64,000 bases of DNA from Crotophaga sulcirostris (GCA_013397455.1 VYZB01000135.1:1462753-1526752), one strand, 5' to 3'. Shown: positions 11,686-25,400, counted from the first letter of the stretch. Numbers and translations are program-made. The notes: generated by a model not told the origin, from the letters alone.

Positions 11686-12999
11686 CACTTCAGCTAGTCC
11701 AGTTATAAGGTGAACTTAAATACTGATGAAAGAGAGGGCTAGTTTCCCCGAGTCTAGAGTGGAGTTTTGTAATCCCCTGTCCATTTTCCACTAGTGGTCC
11801 ACAGAGCTCTCTGCCATAGGCAAAATACTCATTCAGCTGTATGGGCCTTGTCGTCCTTTTTGCTGAAAAAGAGGAAAATTCTCTCCCTGAAACAACATCT
11901 GAAGTTCTGTCACTTTCTTAACCTCAATTAAAAACCAAACATAGGTAGACCCAGGTTGTTAGCGGGTGGTTGTTACAGTGGTGAAGAAAGCATGAACACT
12001 CTGGGTTGAAGACATTGATATAGTTCCTTTGATTTGTGTACAAAGGAGCAGCTGACCTGGAGTAGGACTTTGTTTTAACGCTTGTTTAAACTTAAACATT
12101 ACAATGAGAACACGCATATTTGATTTTTCATGTTCTAAAAAGTTAAAAAAACCCTTAACAACAAAATGCAACAAAACCCAGGATGAGTTAAGGAAATTAA
12201 TTAGTAGAGGCAGTTAAAATGATAACTTTGGGGGATGGAGGAAGTTCTGGTTTTGGGTTGCTTTCCATGTAGCACCTGAGAAACAGAGCTAGCCTGAACG
12301 GTTTGGACTGGTCATCAAAATATATCTTGCTCAGTGTTCCAATTACTTGCTTGCAAAAATGAATGACTTGGTTGGTATCCATGCTTCTGGAAATAAAATA
12401 GTTGCATACACTTCAAAACCAGATTTTTTGTTGTTGTTGTTTGGAATTTGTCCCCATGGGTTTTCTGAGGTAAAAAATTTTTTTATCGTAGTCTTGCAAG
12501 CTCCAACACACTGGTCACCTGCAGGTTTTTCTAGACACGTGCTGGTGGTGATAAGAGTCAAGGTGAGCAGTCCTGTGCTTCAAGGTTGGAGCTTGTATCT
12601 TTATTTCCACAAAAGCTACCAGACTATGCTGCGCTCAGCCCATCCGCCTTCACAGCCAGACACACAGAAATTTAAAGGTATTTGGCACTGCTGCAAGATG
12701 TGAGCTCTGACATGGGGTGGCTTTTTGTGCTTATGTAGCTAGGGAGCTGTCTGAACCAAAAAGAGGTCTGGGATCTATATTTCTGTGCACCTACTCTAAG
12801 GTATGGGCCTGCAGGTTAGTGGAGGAAGGAAAACGAGCCAGAGAAATAGGTGAGACTGGGAGTGAAGGAATTAAGAAGTGAGGAAGAGAAGTTTGCTGTC
12901 ACAGCAACTGCAAGTTGCTGGGCCCACTGCAGACTCCTATTTAAATCATAAAAATTTGCTTTAGAAGATCACGAGAGGCAGAAGCAAGGATAAGCTGAA
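11686..12999. other. Intronic DNA without a recognised gene
   Basis: Ordinary intronic sequence. A 118-codon frame at 12347-12703 has no recognisable domain and no clear exon boundaries. Confidence 0.6.
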
Positions 13000-13200
13000 T
13001 TGGGAAGGGTTATTTCTTATCATATGGGAACAGGGAGGATGACATGGAAGCATCTGTCAGTTTTAAACAAGGGGAAACATGTTTTCACACAGCATACGTT
13101 AAATCACCAGACTTACTGCTGGGAGTTGTAATGTAGGACCAACCAGGTAATTGGATTCAAAACAGTTCATAGTAGATGGATCTATTTGGACCATTAACTG
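13000..13200 (+). mobile_element. Ancient CR1/L3-like LINE fragment
   Basis: AAACAAGGGGAAACATGTTTTCACACAGCATA..., ACTTACTGCTGGGAGTTGTAATG and GGATTCAAAACAGTTCATAG follow the block order of the 3' coding tail of old CR1 elements (CACACAGC..., GAACTCACTGCC..., GATTCAAAAA...). Diverged; boundaries approximate. Confidence 0.65.
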
Positions 13201-14442
13201 AAAAGATACAGCTGCAGTCCTTGTCTCAGAAAGCCCCTGAACTCTGGGTTGTTGGGGGATTGTACAAGGAAGAGTTTGTTTCTTGTGCTCTTACCCGTAG
13301 TGTTTCCTGCTGGGTGTTGCTGGAATTGTGGTACTAGCTTAGACGGACCTTTGGGCACACCAGAACTACTGTGTTTTACCATTTTCATTTAGGGCTTTCA
13401 TACTTTGGTGCAGGACTCTCTACAGATGCCTCTGACAAGTGGAAAAATAGCAGTTGAGAGAACCTCTCATGAATCAGACCTTCTGCTCTGTTTCGTGATC
13501 TTGTTGTGATGTTTCCTCATCAGAGGTTACCTGACCATCTGAAGTTCATGAGAGAAATGTTCTTCAGGATATGAAAGACTTCTTGGTGAATTTTTTTGGG
13601 TGAAAATTCTTTTGAATTTTCCTGTCCTTAACTCTCCTCTTGGGCTGTGATTTATTGGCATGAAGTGCCTCGACCTATTTTATTTTTCTAGGTTTTTCCC
13701 AAGATTTGGCTGACAGAGGGTGGAAAAAATAATTAGATTCTTAGATAATTCAAATGCTACGTGCTGTGTCAAGCTCACCTTTTCTGATGGCTGATAAGAG
13801 ACAAGTGAACACAGTTCCTTGCAAGATGAGGATGTGTTTGGATGGCACAAACATGTAACCACATGACTGTGTAGCTGACGAACAGGTGTTATACAATACA
13901 GGGACAGTTCCAGCGCTTTCATTAATTTGTTCCATCAGCATGCCTGAAACCTGCTTTGGAGTGACTGTCTTGATCTGATAGTTCAATCTCTTTGCCTTTC
14001 AATCCCTGACTCTTCTTTTCAAGTTCCTAATAGCTGAGAAAATTGAGGAGGAAGTGTTGTTTACTGAGTGCTTGGACTTCATTTTTCTACACATAATGAT
14101 TAAGAAATGAATAAGCCAGCAGACAGGACCTTCTCGTTGGGACCCTGTGTTGTTTTCCTTCAATGCAAGTTGAGTTATTTCTCAAACTGTGCTTGTTGTG
14201 CGCTAATGCAGCTAGTGGGTGATTAGAACTAGAAAGATGAGCAAAACCAAATAACAAAGAAAACCAACCCTGCAAATTCTTGTCTGTTCCTTACCAAGCC
14301 CCACATGTAGAGTGGTGTACTGTAGCAGGACAGATGCCATAGTAGCTTGCTCTCATGTGGTACATACTTGCCTGTCTTTAGGCTGAACTTGATTGTGATG
14401 TCTGGGCTGTGCAACCTGCTCACCTTTAGCTATCCCTTGAAG
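13201..14442. other. Intronic DNA without a recognised gene
   Basis: No coding exon, RNA gene or repeat was recognised here. Confidence 0.6.
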
Positions 14443-14845
14443 TCATAGAATCATAGAATGGTTTGGGTTGGAAGGGACCTTAAAATAGCATACAGTTCCA
14501 CCTCCCCTGCCATGGGCAGGGACCCCTCCCACCAACCCAGGCTGCTCCAGGCCCCATCCAACCTGGCCTTGAACACCTCCAGGGAGGGGGCACCCACAGC
14601 TTCCGTGGGCAGCCTGTGCCAGGGCCTCACAACCCTCAGAGTGAACAATTTCTTCCTAATGTCTAATCTGATTCTTCCCCCTTCCAATTTAAAGCCATTG
14701 CCCCTCATCCTATCACTGAATGCCCTTGTGAAAAGTCCCTCCCCAGCTTTCCTGTAGCCCCTTCAGGTACTGGGAAGCTACTATGAGGTCTCCCTGGAAC
14801 CTTCTCTTCTCCAGGCTGGAACAGCCCCAACTCTCCCACTGCACC
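14443..14845 (-). mobile_element. CR1 LINE 3' fragment, minus strand
   Basis: It starts with TCATAGAATCATAGAATGG then TTTGGGTTGGAAGGGACCTT, the reverse complement of the avian CR1 3' end. It continues through GCTGCTCCAGGCCCCATCCAACCTGGCCTTGAACACCTCCAGGGA. The minus-strand frame 14451-14708 reads the decayed ORF2 tail (GFKLEGGRIRLDIRKKLFTL, then WHRLPTEAVGAPSLEVFKAR). Similarity fades after about 14845. It is antisense to ETV6. Confidence 0.95.
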
Positions 14846-17789
14846 AGCTTGGATGACCCCTCTGGGGACATGCTCTTCCTTTGCTGTTCCCAAGTTCTGG
14901 CTATAGAGCCTGAATGCCTGAAGCTGTTATACTCGCTACTGACATAGTAAAACAGGAATTCCCCAAAGATGCTAATAGCTGAAGGAATTTTATTTTCATG
15001 ATGTTAAATACAAAAAAGTTAATTTTATCATTTCATACAAAAGTGAATTAAAGAATGTCCAGGTACCACATGCAGATTCTGGACATGCACTTTCCTAAGC
15101 CATTGTGCAAGCACAGCAGTAACATGATCCTATGACCAAGGACTGTATTATTTGCCCAAGTTTTGTAGATCATCCTTAATTCTGTACTGATACCCTCACT
15201 CTTTGCACTCAACTGTTTTAACTCCTGAATTTCCCACTCAGGCTTTGAATATCAGTATGGTTCATGGTGCTGCAGGACTGGGTGCTGGAATAGCATCTGT
15301 GGGCAAATGAAGAGTTAATGATACTGTCTTGATTGCAGACTTCCTTTTAGGCTGGGCGAAGCAGGGCTAAGTTTTCCCATGCCTGCCTTTTCCAGTGCTC
15401 AGCCTGCCTCCTTCTCACATTTCCAAATGGATAGCCTATTCATTCATGCATGGTCACCATGCTGTGTTTGCCTTCAGGTTTGTACCTCAAGTTTTGCCTC
15501 GCCTTTCACCTTTTTAAAGCCACAGTCCTTAAAAGTGGTGGTGACAAGGCTACTGGGAAGACACAACCCTCGGAGGTGGCAAAGTCTGTTTGTTCTTCAA
15601 GTCACTGGAAATGGGAGCTAAATGATGTGTCTGGTTTTAGAAAGCAGCAGTATTCTATCTGATCTTGTCCTTCCAGTGGGAAAAAAAGGCAAGGATTTGA
15701 TAATCTGTATGGCAGTACAGTGGTAAACTTGACGTGATTTAGGCCATTAATGAAATGTACTCTAACTTTGATTTCTTAGCAGTGTGTCAGATGAAAGGAT
15801 AATCTTAACCTGTCTGATTTCCCATTGCTGCTGGCTTGCGTAGCATCTGCCTAAAATGAAAAGGCAGTGCACAGATCCCAGTGTGCAAAAGTAGTGGCTG
15901 TTCAAGTGGCCAGGTCGTTAATTTCCTTCCCTCCATTCCTCACAGGTATCGCTGCTATCCGTTGTTAATTATTCTGGCTGTGGGCTCATTAAGAAGCCCT
16001 GAAAGGCAAGGATTTTTTCCAGGTACAGGCCATTTGTGCTGAGATGTTTGTTTTGCCAGTGGCTAGCTAGTGTCTAGCCTCCTCCTGTTTTGCCTCTTAC
16101 TTGTAAGCTCTGTCACTGTCCTTTTCACTGGGTAAGAGGGCTCTCCCTAAACTCTACCGTAACTATTTGTTGGTGTAAAGTGCACGTAGGAGGTTGCAGG
16201 CTATATTGTCGGGCTACTCTACAAGGTGTTTTCTTTTGAAGCCCCGTGGGATTTGGCACCAGAAGAGGTGAGGAGGCTCTTTGAGCACGATATGAAGAAG
16301 TGTCCTGCTCAAGATATCATGAGGTAAGTGAAAACTGTGAACTGAGCAGGGGTCCTGTGTCTTCATGCTAGGTTGTGCCTGCTCGTTCCTGAATTCTTCT
16401 GTGGTGTTGCTCTACGGTACTATCATACCATCCATCCCTGCCTCCGGCTGTGTCTCTGTGAAGGAATGTTTGCCCATAGCCAACTTTGGGCTGATGTGAA
16501 GCTTATTCCTCTCCACAGATTTTTTTTTTAACCATTCTTTAAAGGAACTACAGAAGTGCACCATTGTTAGTTTGCTGAAGAAGTAGTTTGATGAGACTCT
16601 TAATTCAAGATAAGGTGGTAGCACCCTGAAAGATCTTGTCCCACCCTTGCCCTTCCTCCTCCCGTGGGCTGGCACGAATGCTTGGGCGGATGTTCACTTG
16701 ATGGGTCAGCAGATCTGGATTAAAATGAGCAGATTGTGCTAGAGCAAGGCAGAGCATGGTGTGGAGGTGGGAACAAGCAGCTGGGAACATAAGGAGGGCA
16801 GGGCATGTTTCTTTAGTGGCAGTACCAGTTGATCTGGGATTAAAGCATTGATGACACTTGGAATAAAGTTTTGGCCAGATCTGTGTTACCTGACATCAGA
16901 ACCAAAGCTTCTAAAGATTCATGCCTCCTTTCTTTACAAGGGGTGCCCCTTTAGGCTAGATAGAGTAGCTACAGGAGGAGTGGTCCCTGGTTCAGGAAAA
17001 CATGGTTGTTCTTGTGCTGAGAAGCCATCTCTCCTTTTCTTCTGTCAGCAGACACCAATCATCAGAAGCAGCATGGGTTGTTCTTCTAGTGTGAAGGGTA
17101 GAGCTGTTGCCTGGGGGTATGAATAAGCCTTCTGGTATCAGTGTGAGGCCCTGCTGCTGTCGTCTGCGACTTCCAACTGTGCTGTGGCTTGCTTTGCAGT
17201 TTTGAACACACCTTGGCTGTGCCATTTTATTTTTAATTGTAGGAGAATGCTGCTTTAATAAAAGGATACACTTGCATGTATTGAGCCTTCCGAGATAGAT
17301 TGAAGACACTGAATGCCCCCCTCCCACCTTTGATTGCAAACTTACGCTGTTCTTTATCACTGGTACTGACAGGTGGTCTAGACCTGTTTAACCAAGCAGC
17401 AAAACGTGAAGCTTCTCTGGGCCAGGGAAGGAAGTTTGTCTCACGTGCTGAACCTAGAGGTCATTTCAGAGTTTTAATTGTCTGTTATCCTCAAAACATG
17501 CAAGCACAGGAGTTATACATTCAGTCCACAAATGCTAGCTCTTTATGAGCCATGCTCACCACAGCTTTCCTGGGAACTTGGTATATGTGCCCTATATTTG
17601 ATTTGGTGTGAAAGGTATTTGTGGTGTTCTTTCTGTAGAAAGCTAGGCCAGCTCATAGGTCTTGTTTTATTTTTCTTATATCTCCTATGCTGGCCTTGTG
17701 ACATGCTTATAAAAATATACCAGCCTGGCACATGTACTCATTATCCTGAACAGGGAGGATAGGCCTGGGTTAAAGGTGGTGTATGGAGG
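14846..17789. other. Intronic DNA; one possible exon at 16242-16323
   Basis: Otherwise without a recognised gene. Overlapping frames of 60-122 codons near 16400-17360 lack recognisable features. Confidence 0.55.
16242..16323 (+). other. Possible unrecognised 82-nt exon
   Basis: The segment is preceded by TGTTTTCTTTTGAAG and followed by GTAAGTG, an excellent donor (ATGAG|GTAAGT). One frame is open throughout and reads PWDLAPEEVRRLFEHDMKKC then PAQDIM, a charged, helix-like composition. I do not recognise the protein. If spliced after human-like ETV6 exon 1 (phase 0) the reading would hit TGA after nine codons, and 82 nt is not a multiple of three. So it would not extend the ETV6 protein; it might be a 5'UTR or alternative exon, part of another transcript, or chance. 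Confidence 0.3.
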
Positions 17790-17880
17790 AAGACATTTTA
17801 GTTCAGTCCTTGCTCTGCCACTGTGTTCTCTGTGACCTTCAAGTCATTTATTCTGATTGCACCTCCATAAAGCATTAACT
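17790..17880 (+). repeat. MIR-like ancient SINE fragment
   Basis: TCCTTGCTCTGCCACTGTGT, then CTGTGACCTTCAAGTCATTTA, match the MIR core blocks (CTCTGCCACTTACTAGCTGTGTGACCTTGGGCAAGT) in order. Confidence 0.6.
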
Positions 17881-20174
17881 CCTAGCAAAATAGATTCAGA
17901 TCGTGGGTGGAAACTGCTTGTGCCTCCGTAATACAAATAATTAATAATGATCTTGCCGTAACCCCTTACTGGGGTGATTAATATTGCAGGGTTATTGGCA
18001 GTAGACCAGAGGGGATGGTAAGAAGCCATAAGCAGAGTCCATAACATCACTTTAACCAGTGTTTTACATCTTACCTGTGGCACTTGCATGACAGGCAGAT
18101 GACAAACCTCCCAGATTTTTTTGTTCTTGACCCACCCACCCAACTACCTGTCCATATCCCAAGTCTAGTTTCAAGAAATGCTGATGACTGCCTGAAATTA
18201 TGCAGGTTTTGTATCTCTTGAGCCTGCTTGATGTCTCTGTCTGACAGGTAACCTGGTTGGAAGTTGGGGCAACTCAATGTCTATTTCTGCTCTCAAACAG
18301 TTGGTCTAGTACTGATGCTGTTGCTTATCTGCAGCTGCAAGAGGTGACTTGCTGCCTGATTAACTGTCTCCTCCCCTGCACCAGCTCAAGACTTTGCAAC
18401 TTGAGGCTCAACAGATTTTAAGGCTGACCTTGCCTGGATGAGTCATCTCTGATGTGTGTGCGCTGTTGACAGGAGAGAAGGGAGGCAGGGATACTCGCTG
18501 GCTGTGATACAAGACTGCATTCCACTGCCCTGTCTCAGTGCATCAGATGGAGGCATCTTTTCTTCCCAAGCCTCTGTATTTGTCTGCAAGTTGGAAAACT
18601 AATTGAGCTCACATACTGAGGAAGAGTTTGCAATCCCCCCACCCCCTGTCAAATATAAAACATTCAAAGTCTGACAAGTAAGAAATTGGTGTAGGAGCTA
18701 CTTCATTAGTCTGCAGGACTGTTATCCACCTGTCTTCCATTCGTCTGGCTATTATTTTCTTATCAGTTTCTTGTGTGTACTGTGATTGGAAGAAATATCC
18801 ATATGTTGTTAAATCCCTTTCAGATTTATTTAAAGTGTTTGTCTGTTCTGGTTTTGCCTCTTGTCCCATCTCAGCGATGTGATTTTCTTTCTACTACCCT
18901 TCACCAAACACATTGCACCATACATAGGTACCTAGGTGCCAAGGTAGACTAGTAGTACTATAGACCTGTTCAGCATGGACTGAGTGGATATCAGTGGACA
19001 GTGAAGAGGTCTGATGCTGAATGTTTTTCTTTTGCTTGTTTTAAAAAAAAGGGAAGAAACCTTAGCTAGAACGCTTCCCTATGAATAGATAAGCGTTAGC
19101 TCTTGTAACGTTGCGGTTACCGGAGAGAATTCCTGAATGTCTGAAAGTGAGAATTTTTTTTTTTGAGTGGAAACAAATTATGTATGACTGGAAATCCTTG
19201 ATTTAGAAATGTAGCTTCCACACTAGTCCTGCTGAATGGCTGTGCATTGTCCTCCCTGCTTCTCTGAAAAAAGTCCTGCCAGTGCTGCTGCGTTACTAGT
19301 AGCGTGAACTCTCAGCTCTGTCAAGGGGCAGTGGCTCTGACCTGACCGTTTGTTCCCAGGGATCACTCCCTTTCTTTTCCTTTTCTGGTCTGAAATGGTC
19401 AATGTTTGCCACCTTGTTGAGAACAGGCACTTTCCAAGCTCCAGCAACCTTCTATACAGTCTCTACATCCCTCAGGTTATTTGAGCAGCTGGACAGAGAA
19501 TTTTGGAGCTGCCCCTGTGAGGCTGGCTTAAATATCTGAGAGTCATTTTTGTTGGATCCATCCTTGAATTAGATCAGCTCAAGGAATGTTATTGTGCAAT
19601 TTTTACTCCTGACCAGTGGAGCAGACAAGGAAAGGTGTGTGCATGTGTGTGGGAGGATGTTTTCAGCCCTGTAAATAATAATCTCCAACTCTTAGCAGGT
19701 CACTTCTTTCTTTCCTCTCCCCTTACTCCCAGAGATTGTTCCTGTGTGTTTTACTGGTGAGGTGAGGTTTCCTCTGGAAGTTAGGTGCCAGTTTGAGCTT
19801 CACTCAGTAGCTTTACAAAAAGGTGGTTGAAGTGTTGGGGGAGGGAGCTTCCTTTGAGCATCTGCCTTTATCCCTGTGAAGAACTGCTGGTTCTTAAACG
19901 CCTTGAGAAGGGGCAGGGGGATAGGTTCCTGGAAGAGTGTTCTTTCTCTGGGGGGCTCCTGAGGAGTTTTGCTTGCACTTGTAGCTACTTTGCGGTGAGT
20001 ACAAATGCACCTTGCTCTGCAGTTCTTGGAACTGGGGCTTGCTCACCACTTACATCTCTGGCAGTGGTGCTGCATGCTCTTGTGTGCCCCTCCTGACTCC
20101 CACGCTCTTGTGGCTGTGGTGGATTTTTTGCCACCTGTGATTTGAAGCAGAGTTGCTGAGGACTCTGTGTGTGT
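17881..20174. other. Intronic DNA without a recognised gene
   Basis: No exon, RNA gene or mobile element recognised. Short T and A runs occur near 19042 and 19154. Confidence 0.6.
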
Positions 20175-20265
20175 GTGTATAGGAATAGCAGATTAGAAAA
20201 TGAGAGGTTGAGAGGCTCAAACAGCTTCCTGAAAGTGTGGGAGTACAGGCCAGAGAAAGGAAGAG
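20175..20265 (-). repeat. Possible MIR-like fragment
   Basis: AAAATGAGAGGTTGAGAGGCTCAAACAGCTTCCTGAAAGT...ACAGGCCAGAG resembles the reverse complement of the MIR core (GAGGTTAAGTAACTTGCCCAAGGTCACAC). Weak. Confidence 0.35.
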
Positions 20266-21364
20266 GAATTTTTTTGAAGCTATATCAGTGCTTTACACAG
20301 ACAAGAATAGCAGACATAGCGTATTGACAGAGTGATCTGAGGATAAATACAGCCGTGTGGCAACACGCTAGTGCTGTAAAAATCGCTGCTGTCCGCTAGC
20401 AAAACAAATTCTCCCAATGCAAGTGCAGTTTTACCAGTATGGTTGGGTGCACAGTGTGCTCTTCTGCTGGCATAGTTAGGCTAATCAGAGCTGATGGGCA
20501 CCTGTAGATCTGCACGTGTCTGTAGTGTACGTGCAGTCCTTCTAAAAATTACAGAGCAGGTGTGAGGGACAACTTGGATCAGATCTTGTGACATACTCTG
20601 CCCCTGGGAGGAGAGGCAAGATAGCAAGGTATTCCCCTACTGCAGATCTATAATGTCTAAGGTTCACACAGGTACGGGTCCATCGGTGCTTGAATCCTTT
20701 CCACTGCTCGATTAAGGTACTTCCTGAGAAACACTACACTCCTTACCTTAAAGCCTGTAGTGCTGGGTGTTGGGAATGTAACAGACTGGTGTGGACAGTG
20801 GGACTTACTTCCAGTTATTGTAATAACCAGTGCCCTAACTTGGAGGACTTCATTTAGCTTGCTTTGCTCCTGAGCTTCCTCCTCAAAGAGTTTTCCTGCG
20901 CTTTTCTCATCCGCAGCTTACAGCTCAGAGTTGTTCATCAAAGGGTGTTAAAATACTGACTCTGCTTTTTTTCTGTATTAGCTTTTCCCTGCTTTCCAAA
21001 GTCCATGCCTTATTGCTCCTTTGCATCCCTGTCTCCTGGATGGCTCAGATGAATCCCCATCTCCTGGGTCAGCAGTACTCTGTTGTCTTTTTGAGTGCGC
21101 TCCTCCTCCTTTTTCATGAAGCATGTCTTCCTGGATAATATGGTAACAAAACTTTCTTTGTATATGGCATAGTCAGAAGGGGCAACCCTTCTCCCTTAGG
21201 CACTCAAGTAGCAGCTGAATAGACAGAGATCCATCAGCTGTTTTTTCCTCCACATTGTTTGGAAAATACCTTGGCTTTTGGTTGGGCCCTCAGGGGAGCA
21301 ATCCACTGGGTGGTACCCAGGCCTTGGGTCCTTGGTGGAGCAAGGTCCTGCTTTTGTTTAATAT
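20266..21364. other. Intronic DNA without a recognised gene
   Basis: I see no gene or repeat in this stretch. Confidence 0.6.
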
Positions 21365-21470
21365 TTCAGCTGCTATTTCCAGGGGCTTTACAAAGCACAT
21401 CAGTGTTATTTTCTCTTTTTTTCTAGTGGGGAAACTGAGGCAGAGAGGGGCAGTGGTAAAAAGGGATGAA
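21365..21470 (-). repeat. MIR-like ancient SINE fragment
   Basis: CAGGGGCTTTACAAAGCACA, then TAGTGGGGAAACTGAGGCAGAGAGGGGCAG, match reverse-complement blocks of MIR/CORE-SINE type elements (GCGCTTTACA and GGGGAAACTGAGGCACAGAGAGG). Confidence 0.6.
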
Positions 21471-22390
21471 CTTATTCAACATATCTGCCATTCTAAGATA
21501 GGAATAGCAAGCTGTCTTGTTCTAGTCCAGTGCACTGCGCACTTGTTTAGCACATTTAAGCACATGCTTAGTGATAAGCAAAGCAATAGGTCCCTTACCG
21601 TTCCCTCTTTTCAGAACATTGTGAACAGTACTGCTCACTGAACCCAAACTGCAGGGCCATTTCCACTTATGCCAATCCATTAGCATCACCCAAGCTGTTA
21701 GCCTGGAGAAAGCTGTATTTACTGGTATAAAGGACATCAGCATCTGTCGTGTAGAACCTGTCCTGTCATTAAGGATGCAGGAGATGGAGCAAGCAGTCAT
21801 TTGTACAGTGAGGAAGTGTTACCAATTGCCTTACAGGAGATAGAGGCGAACAAACTTGTCCTGACAATTGGATGGAGTTGACTTGTAAGGAAATTCCTAA
21901 ACCTCAAGGTGGACTTAGAACAGTCACACAGAGGCACCACAGGGTCACCTTGCAAACGCTTTTGTGCAGCAGTGCAATGACCCCTGTTAGTCATGCCTTG
22001 AGCATTTAAGCGATGTAGTACCTCTGTATAAAAAAAATAACCCAAACCAACAACAAACCCCAAACCAAACAAGCAAGGTCTGTTCCAATACCTCTGCCCT
22101 CCTGTCTTCAAAGAAAGCTTCAGTCTTCGTAATCATCCTGGTGTGAAATGTTTCATGATTATGCTAAAAGGCAGACGTAGGTCAGCGTTGGAAGCTGCTT
22201 TAATGAACCCTGAGGTTTGACAGCCAACCTAGCTTTTGCAAGAGCAGCAATTTGTTGTTGCCAAGAAAATGACCTTTTCTAGCATCTCAACTCAGGAGCT
22301 GTTTGCAGGGTGGTGGGATTACAATGCCTAGAAAGTGTTACAACTCCACTTGCTGCTTGAGTTCTTCTTGTACATCGTGTGAGACACCGT

Positions 22391-22420
22391 TCTCTTTTTT
22401 CTTTTTTTTTTTTTTTTTCC
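22391..22420. repeat. Poly-T tract
   Basis: Nearly pure T run (two C interruptions early) leading into CCTGTGTAG. Confidence 0.9.
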
Positions 22421-25400
22421 TGTGTAGACCAGCTTCAGTTCAGTACATCCCTCCAGGCGTTTTGATCATCTTGGGGTCTTTGCCACTGATTTTGGAAGGA
22501 TATGATTCAGAACTTTCACCTGGGTTGGATTTTCTCAATGAGATTGTTTATGAGAGAATGCGTTTCAGGATCATGTCTCAGGAATTTATGTACTTTTGTT
22601 TCTTTCCATCTATGGAGCCAGGAGATTTGGGTGTTATAGTCTTAGCATCAGGATTTAATCCTTTCTGATTAGAACCACTGAGAGTTTCCATTACTAATTG
22701 CCACTGATACAAATTCCAGCTCATAAATTTGCGATCAAAATGTATGTTGTGTATGTTATTGTTACATGCTACATTAAGTGCAATATATATTATGTATATC
22801 ATAATGTTATTTGCAATACACGCTATCGCCTGTTACATTTACTGTAATGTTTTTTTCTAAAATTAGAGGCTACTGTATGCTCTCTGAAGAGTTAGTCTCA
22901 AGTGGATTTTTTTAATCCTGTCTTGCAAACAGCTGGATTTTCTTATGGGTGATTCCTTGAACTCTGTATGCTGCTCGTCTGTGCCTCGGTATCCCCTGCT
23001 GAGGAAAAAAACAACTGGAAAAATGCTGCTTTATTGCCTTGTAGTGCTGGAAGGCTTTTACTGTGCTGCTTCCTGTGCAGCATGCAACAATGCTGAAACA
23101 TCTTGTTCCACATTGCTTCTAACTTGTGCTTAGGTTATGTTGTCTGTGATGTTTGAAACAAATAAATAAATTAGTTTCCGTGGAAGAGAAGCAAATTTTA
23201 TGAAGGACTGAAGGGAGTGAATTTATGTCTAAAGATGAATGAGAGGTGAAAGGGCAATACGATAAATGGAAGGAGAACAGAACTTGGTCACTGCCATAAA
23301 GGTACTACCAAAGTTGGAAGCATTGGGTTAACATCTAATTCCATAGCCAGAAAGGTCAAGAATTATTTAAATAGCATCTAAATAGTAATTTATTGCATGG
23401 TTAATAAATTAATTTTATTAAATGGTCAGTAGAAAGCTAGAGCTATATATACACAATAATATACAAGGAATATTTTCTCATTTTTCTCTTGGGTTTTGGG
23501 AGATGCAGGGGGCAGATGGAGCTGATGGTTCAGTAAGAGACTACTCTTTCCTGCAACATCTCAGAAGGTCAGGATTAGCAACTAACAGAGCCCAGCTCAA
23601 GAACGAGAAAGGAACATGTTCTTCACTCTTAGAAATTTGCAATTTGTGATGTAAATTGAGGGGAAGCACATATACCAATTTTGAAACTTGTCCTTAGCTC
23701 ACCAGGTAATTGCAATACATGAGATTTCCGTAAAAAAATTTGCTAAACTTTCATAACCAAATTAACAGAATTGTGCAAAACTTGTGTGATCTAAGGTTTT
23801 GTGATTTAGGCCTGGGTCCTGTACATGTCCGCTGAGATTTTCAGGGCCTGTACTTAGCTTTGGCCAAATATAGGTTGAGCATCTTGATGGTTTGAGGGTG
23901 ATTTAATTGAAAACTTCTATATTTACAGTGATGATGATGGCTAACAGACTACAACATCAGCTCTTCATCTGAACATTCCCAAATTTGGAAGTCTGAAATC
24001 CACATCTGGTTAGAATTTTTAGATGGAAAGATTTTATCCTTTTAAAAAAAAAAAAGTAAAAAAAAAATCACTGATGCTTAAACTTAAACCACTACAAAAT
24101 TAATCCCTCAGGAAAAACAAAACATTAGTCACATGCCTGTGACTTCAGTGGGATGCTCTATACATGCAGACACCCTCCTACACAGATCTGATAAAATGGA
24201 TTGCGACCCCACACTAGTAAGAGAGCACAAATATTGCCCTTTGTTTAGGGATGAGTGCACAGAGAATGTGGGGTGTGACCCTGAGCAAACCTACCCAGTC
24301 TCACATTTTAATGGGAACCCTATTTATGGGGATGTTGGTAAGCAATTTGGAGGAAAAACTTTTTTGTCATTGCTTTTTTTACACTAGTACAGATGAAGCA
24401 AAGCACTCAATTAACTCTTTTCACAATGTGGTGTGTGTCCTATGAATGGACTTGCAGCAGACTTCGAGGCTGAGATTTTACAGTTTCCATGTTTAGTGCC
24501 TGAACCTGTGGATCTTACCTGTAAGGTCTAAACATCTTAGGGTAATTTTCAAAGCTGTTACAGTACTCTTGTCTTTTTAGCTGTTCCTTTAACACCCTAA
24601 CTTTTCTATTAACATGAATACTGGCTAATACACTGCACATATGCACATATACAATATTAATTTCAGACATTTCACAAGACAGTTTTTAGAAATTCACCCA
24701 CATGATGATGTGTTAGCTTTAAAGCATCCTCTTCAGAAATAAAGCAGGAGTTTTACCTAACAAAAAAAAAAGTTAGTGAGACTTGTTCAGTCCTTTTCTT
24801 TGTAGTACATAAATTCATGCACAAATATGGAATTTGCAGGAGGAGATGAGTTAGTGTTTCTCTGCTTTTTTCTTTTAAATTAATCAAATGAATTGGATGC
24901 GGTGCATGTTCTTACATCTGTGTAGTGTGTTATGACATAGAAATAGAACTCATTAGGCAGCATCTCCCATGAAAAATGTCAAAAGAAATTATTTTTTAAT
25001 AAACTTTTACTTTGCAATGAAAAAGAGTTTTTTATATCCATTTACAGGAGAAATACGTTTTTCTATAAATACAAGGACTTTTGTTAACCACAGACAGAAA
25101 ATCTGCCACTTGACTGTATTACTTCCCATCTTAGGTTCTCTGCTGTGAATGTCTGTCCTGGAAACTGTTGAGTGTCTTCAGCTCTCAAAATAGATATGGA
25201 AGCTTATCATCTTGTCACTATATTGGACTCTGAGAAATCCAGTTGAAGACTTGGTCAGCCCTGATGTTCTGGCTGTGCTTAATTCAGACTGAAGAGGTGC
25301 TGCCTCAATTGTTTATCACCATATTATTTGTCCCTTCGACCTGCACCCCACCTGCTCACAAAGGGCTCTTATTTGCTCAGATTTGCCTCTGAAGTTGCTT

